A DNA stretch of 50,133 nt from positions 1-50,133 of the forward strand of contig CALRHC010000006.1 in the NCBI GenBank assembly GCA_943359335.1, in the 5' to 3' direction. Origin of the DNA: Candidatus Yanofskyibacteriota bacterium (GTDB taxonomy: Bacteria; Patescibacteriota; Minisyncoccia; JACQLN01). Shown in pieces: positions 48,894-50,133 of this stretch. Each line of letters begins with the position of its first letter. Positions within the stretch are counted from its first letter, which is position 1. The notes below the pieces were generated by a model that ran no database searches, had not been told where the DNA came from, and was given only the letters and a program-made list of their open reading frames with translations. A program made the position numbers and the translations under genes.

Positions 48894-48896
48894 CAA

Positions 48897-49955
48897 ATGA
48901 AAAAAGTTTTATTTATAACTCAAAAAATAGACAGAAACGACGATGTTTTAGGTGTGTATCACAGCTGGGCAGAAGAGTTAGGAAAGAAGACGGATAAGTT
49001 AAATATTATATGTCTTTATAAAGGAGAGTGTAATTTAGACAAAAAAATTGGAGTCTTTTCTTTGGGTAAGGAGGACGGCGTGAGTCGAATAAAATATATT
49101 TATAGGTTCTACAAATATATATGGCTATTAAGAAACGAATATGAAAGTGTTTTTGTGCATATGAACCCAATTTATATTGCTTTAGGTGGTCTTTTTTGGA
49201 AGTTGGCTGGCAAAAAAATATTTTTATGGTACAACCATCCAATGGGTAATGTAATGGCGAGAACAGCTGTATTTTTTTCTGATAAAGTTTTTTGCACTTC
49301 GCCGCAGTCTTTTTTTGGTAAAAACAAGAAAACAATAATAATGCCCGTGGGTATAAACATTGATGTTTTTAAGCCTAAGGATTTTTCTACTAGCGTTAGT
49401 AACAAACTTTTATTTTTGGGGCGTATATCGCCAATTAAGAAGATTGAATTTTTAATAGAAGCTATTGAAATCTTGTATTTACGAGGTATAGATTTTACCC
49501 TTTTAATAGTTGGTTCTCCGTCTGATTCGAAAAGGGATATAAAATATTACGAAGATATAAAGGAAAAAGCTAGAAAACTTGTTGGTTTGGGCAGGGTTAT
49601 TTTTAAAGATTCTGTTTCTAATCGTGAGGTTGTGAATATTTATAATGATACTGGATTATTTATAAACCTTACTCCATCTGGAAGTTTTGATAAGACAATA
49701 TTAGAAGCAATGTCTTGCGGTTTGCCGGTGCTAGTTACCAATAAAGTTTTTTTAAGTATTTTTTCAGAATCAGTTGCTAATTTGTTAATTTTTAAAGATT
49801 ATTTACCTACTGTTATAGCTGATAAGATACAAAAGATAATAGATTTAAAACGAGACGAAAGATTATTACTACGAGACTGTTTGCGTAAGATAGTTGTTGA
49901 TCAACATAGTTTAGAGAAATTAGTTAATAAATTAATTAATTTTATCTCGACATAA
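48897..49955 (+). CDS. Glycosyltransferase, GT4-like
   Basis: The 352-residue protein starts MKKVLFITQKIDRNDDVLGV. It has LLFLGRISPIKKIEFLIEAI, LLIVGSPSDSKR and a donor-site LTPSGSFDKTILEAMSCGLP. No low-complexity insertion is seen in this one. It begins 3 bases after the previous stop and 2 bases separate it from the next gene. Confidence 0.9.
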   Translation: MKKVLFITQKIDRNDDVLGVYHSWAEELGKKTDKLNIICLYKGECNLDKKIGVFSLGKEDGVSRIKYIYRFYKYIWLLRNEYESVFVHMNPIYIALGGLFWKLAGKKIFLWYNHPMGNVMARTAVFFSDKVFCTSPQSFFGKNKKTIIMPVGINIDVFKPKDFSTSVSNKLLFLGRISPIKKIEFLIEAIEILYLRGIDFTLLIVGSPSDSKRDIKYYEDIKEKARKLVGLGRVIFKDSVSNREVVNIYNDTGLFINLTPSGSFDKTILEAMSCGLPVLVTNKVFLSIFSESVANLLIFKDYLPTVIADKIQKIIDLKRDERLLLRDCLRKIVVDQHSLEKLVNKLINFIST

Positions 49956-49957
49956 AA

Positions 49958-50133
49958 ATGACAAAGACATATTCTTTTTTAGAAAAATTTATAGAAGGCG
50001 AGATTAAATCTGGGTTCTGGACTACTTCTACTTATTTTGCTGTGTCTTTAAGTTCTTTTTTGATTGTTTATTTTTTAAGCGTATATGAATATGGTTTGTA
50101 TCAATTAATTATTTCGGCCATAGCTATAGCTGA
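49958..50133 (+). CDS. Probable oligosaccharide flippase, 3' end cut by window
   Basis: The 58 visible residues start MTKTYSFLEKFIEGEIKSGF. The helix TSTYFAVSLSSFLIVYFLSV is followed by YEYGLYQLIISAIAIA. This is the usual opening of Wzx-like (MOP superfamily) lipid-linked glycan flippases, including the VYEYGLYQL loop after helix 1. The position at the end of a glycosyltransferase run fits. Confidence 0.65.
   Translation, partial: MTKTYSFLEKFIEGEIKSGFWTTSTYFAVSLSSFLIVYFLSVYEYGLYQLIISAIAIA

Overview
The window reads as part of the chromosome of a Candidate Phyla Radiation (Patescibacteria) bacterium, most likely of the Parcubacteria type. This is inferred from gene content and style, not from a tree. 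The signs are an AT-rich genome, compact operons, a shortened Mfd, an extended bS21, ComEC split into two genes, a B12-dependent ribonucleotide reductase with a corrinoid adenosyltransferase but no visible cobalamin pathway, a MacAB-like exporter, LytR-type and MurD wall functions, and a very large secreted protein with a peptidoglycan-binding domain.

Layout. Bases 1-8029 hold the end of parB, a short Rel/SpoT protein, a GC-rich membrane microprotein, topA, dprA and a reduced mfd. Bases 8030-14136 carry a MacAB-like efflux operon flanked by two promoter/terminator-bounded structured RNAs of no family I recognise, then pth and a LytR-CpsA-Psr gene. Bases 14137-21583 hold a composite palindromic repeat locus, then lepB, hisS, HIT, rpsU, yqeY, ybeY, ftsA and ftsZ, with small unknown genes around ftsA/ftsZ. 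Bases 21584-31192 hold a four-gene microprotein operon, nrdJ with a structured leader and a DnaA box, a zinc-ribbon protein, cobO, two tandem membrane peptides, efp, split comEC, another microprotein island and ndk. Bases 31193-36080 hold a probable 6S RNA between two palindromic repeats, nth, a lamin-tail protein, murD, a GNAT protein, tRNA-His with a 3'-end duplication, and tRNA-Arg. Bases 36081-43401 hold clpB behind a CIRCE-like operator, and the 1254-residue surface protein behind a leader of roughly 0.5 kb. The rest (43514-50133) is a TPR protein followed by a surface glycan cluster of four glycosyltransferases, two methyltransferases and the start of a probable flippase.

The most unusual structure lies outside the coding sequences. 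(1) A dispersed family of about 75-120 bp palindromes has a conserved inner core but outer arms that differ in sequence between copies while staying self-complementary within each copy (six copies: 4897, 14166, 14377, 19350, 31200, 31597). A related pair (4786, 14272) and GC-rich palindromes nested inside some copies accompany it. (2) Two roughly 300-390 nt multi-hairpin RNAs flank the efflux operon. (3) Low-complexity repeats of 7-9 nt periodicity lie between genes and, in frame, inside topA, murD and three glycosyltransferases. (4) Several tiny genes have their own promoters and terminators, including tandem paralogues. (5) The ClpB-type disaggregase carries a ClpC-like LGF loop that could dock ClpP.

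Most core-gene calls are secure from motifs. Functions for microproteins, RNAs and repeats are not known and none is claimed.
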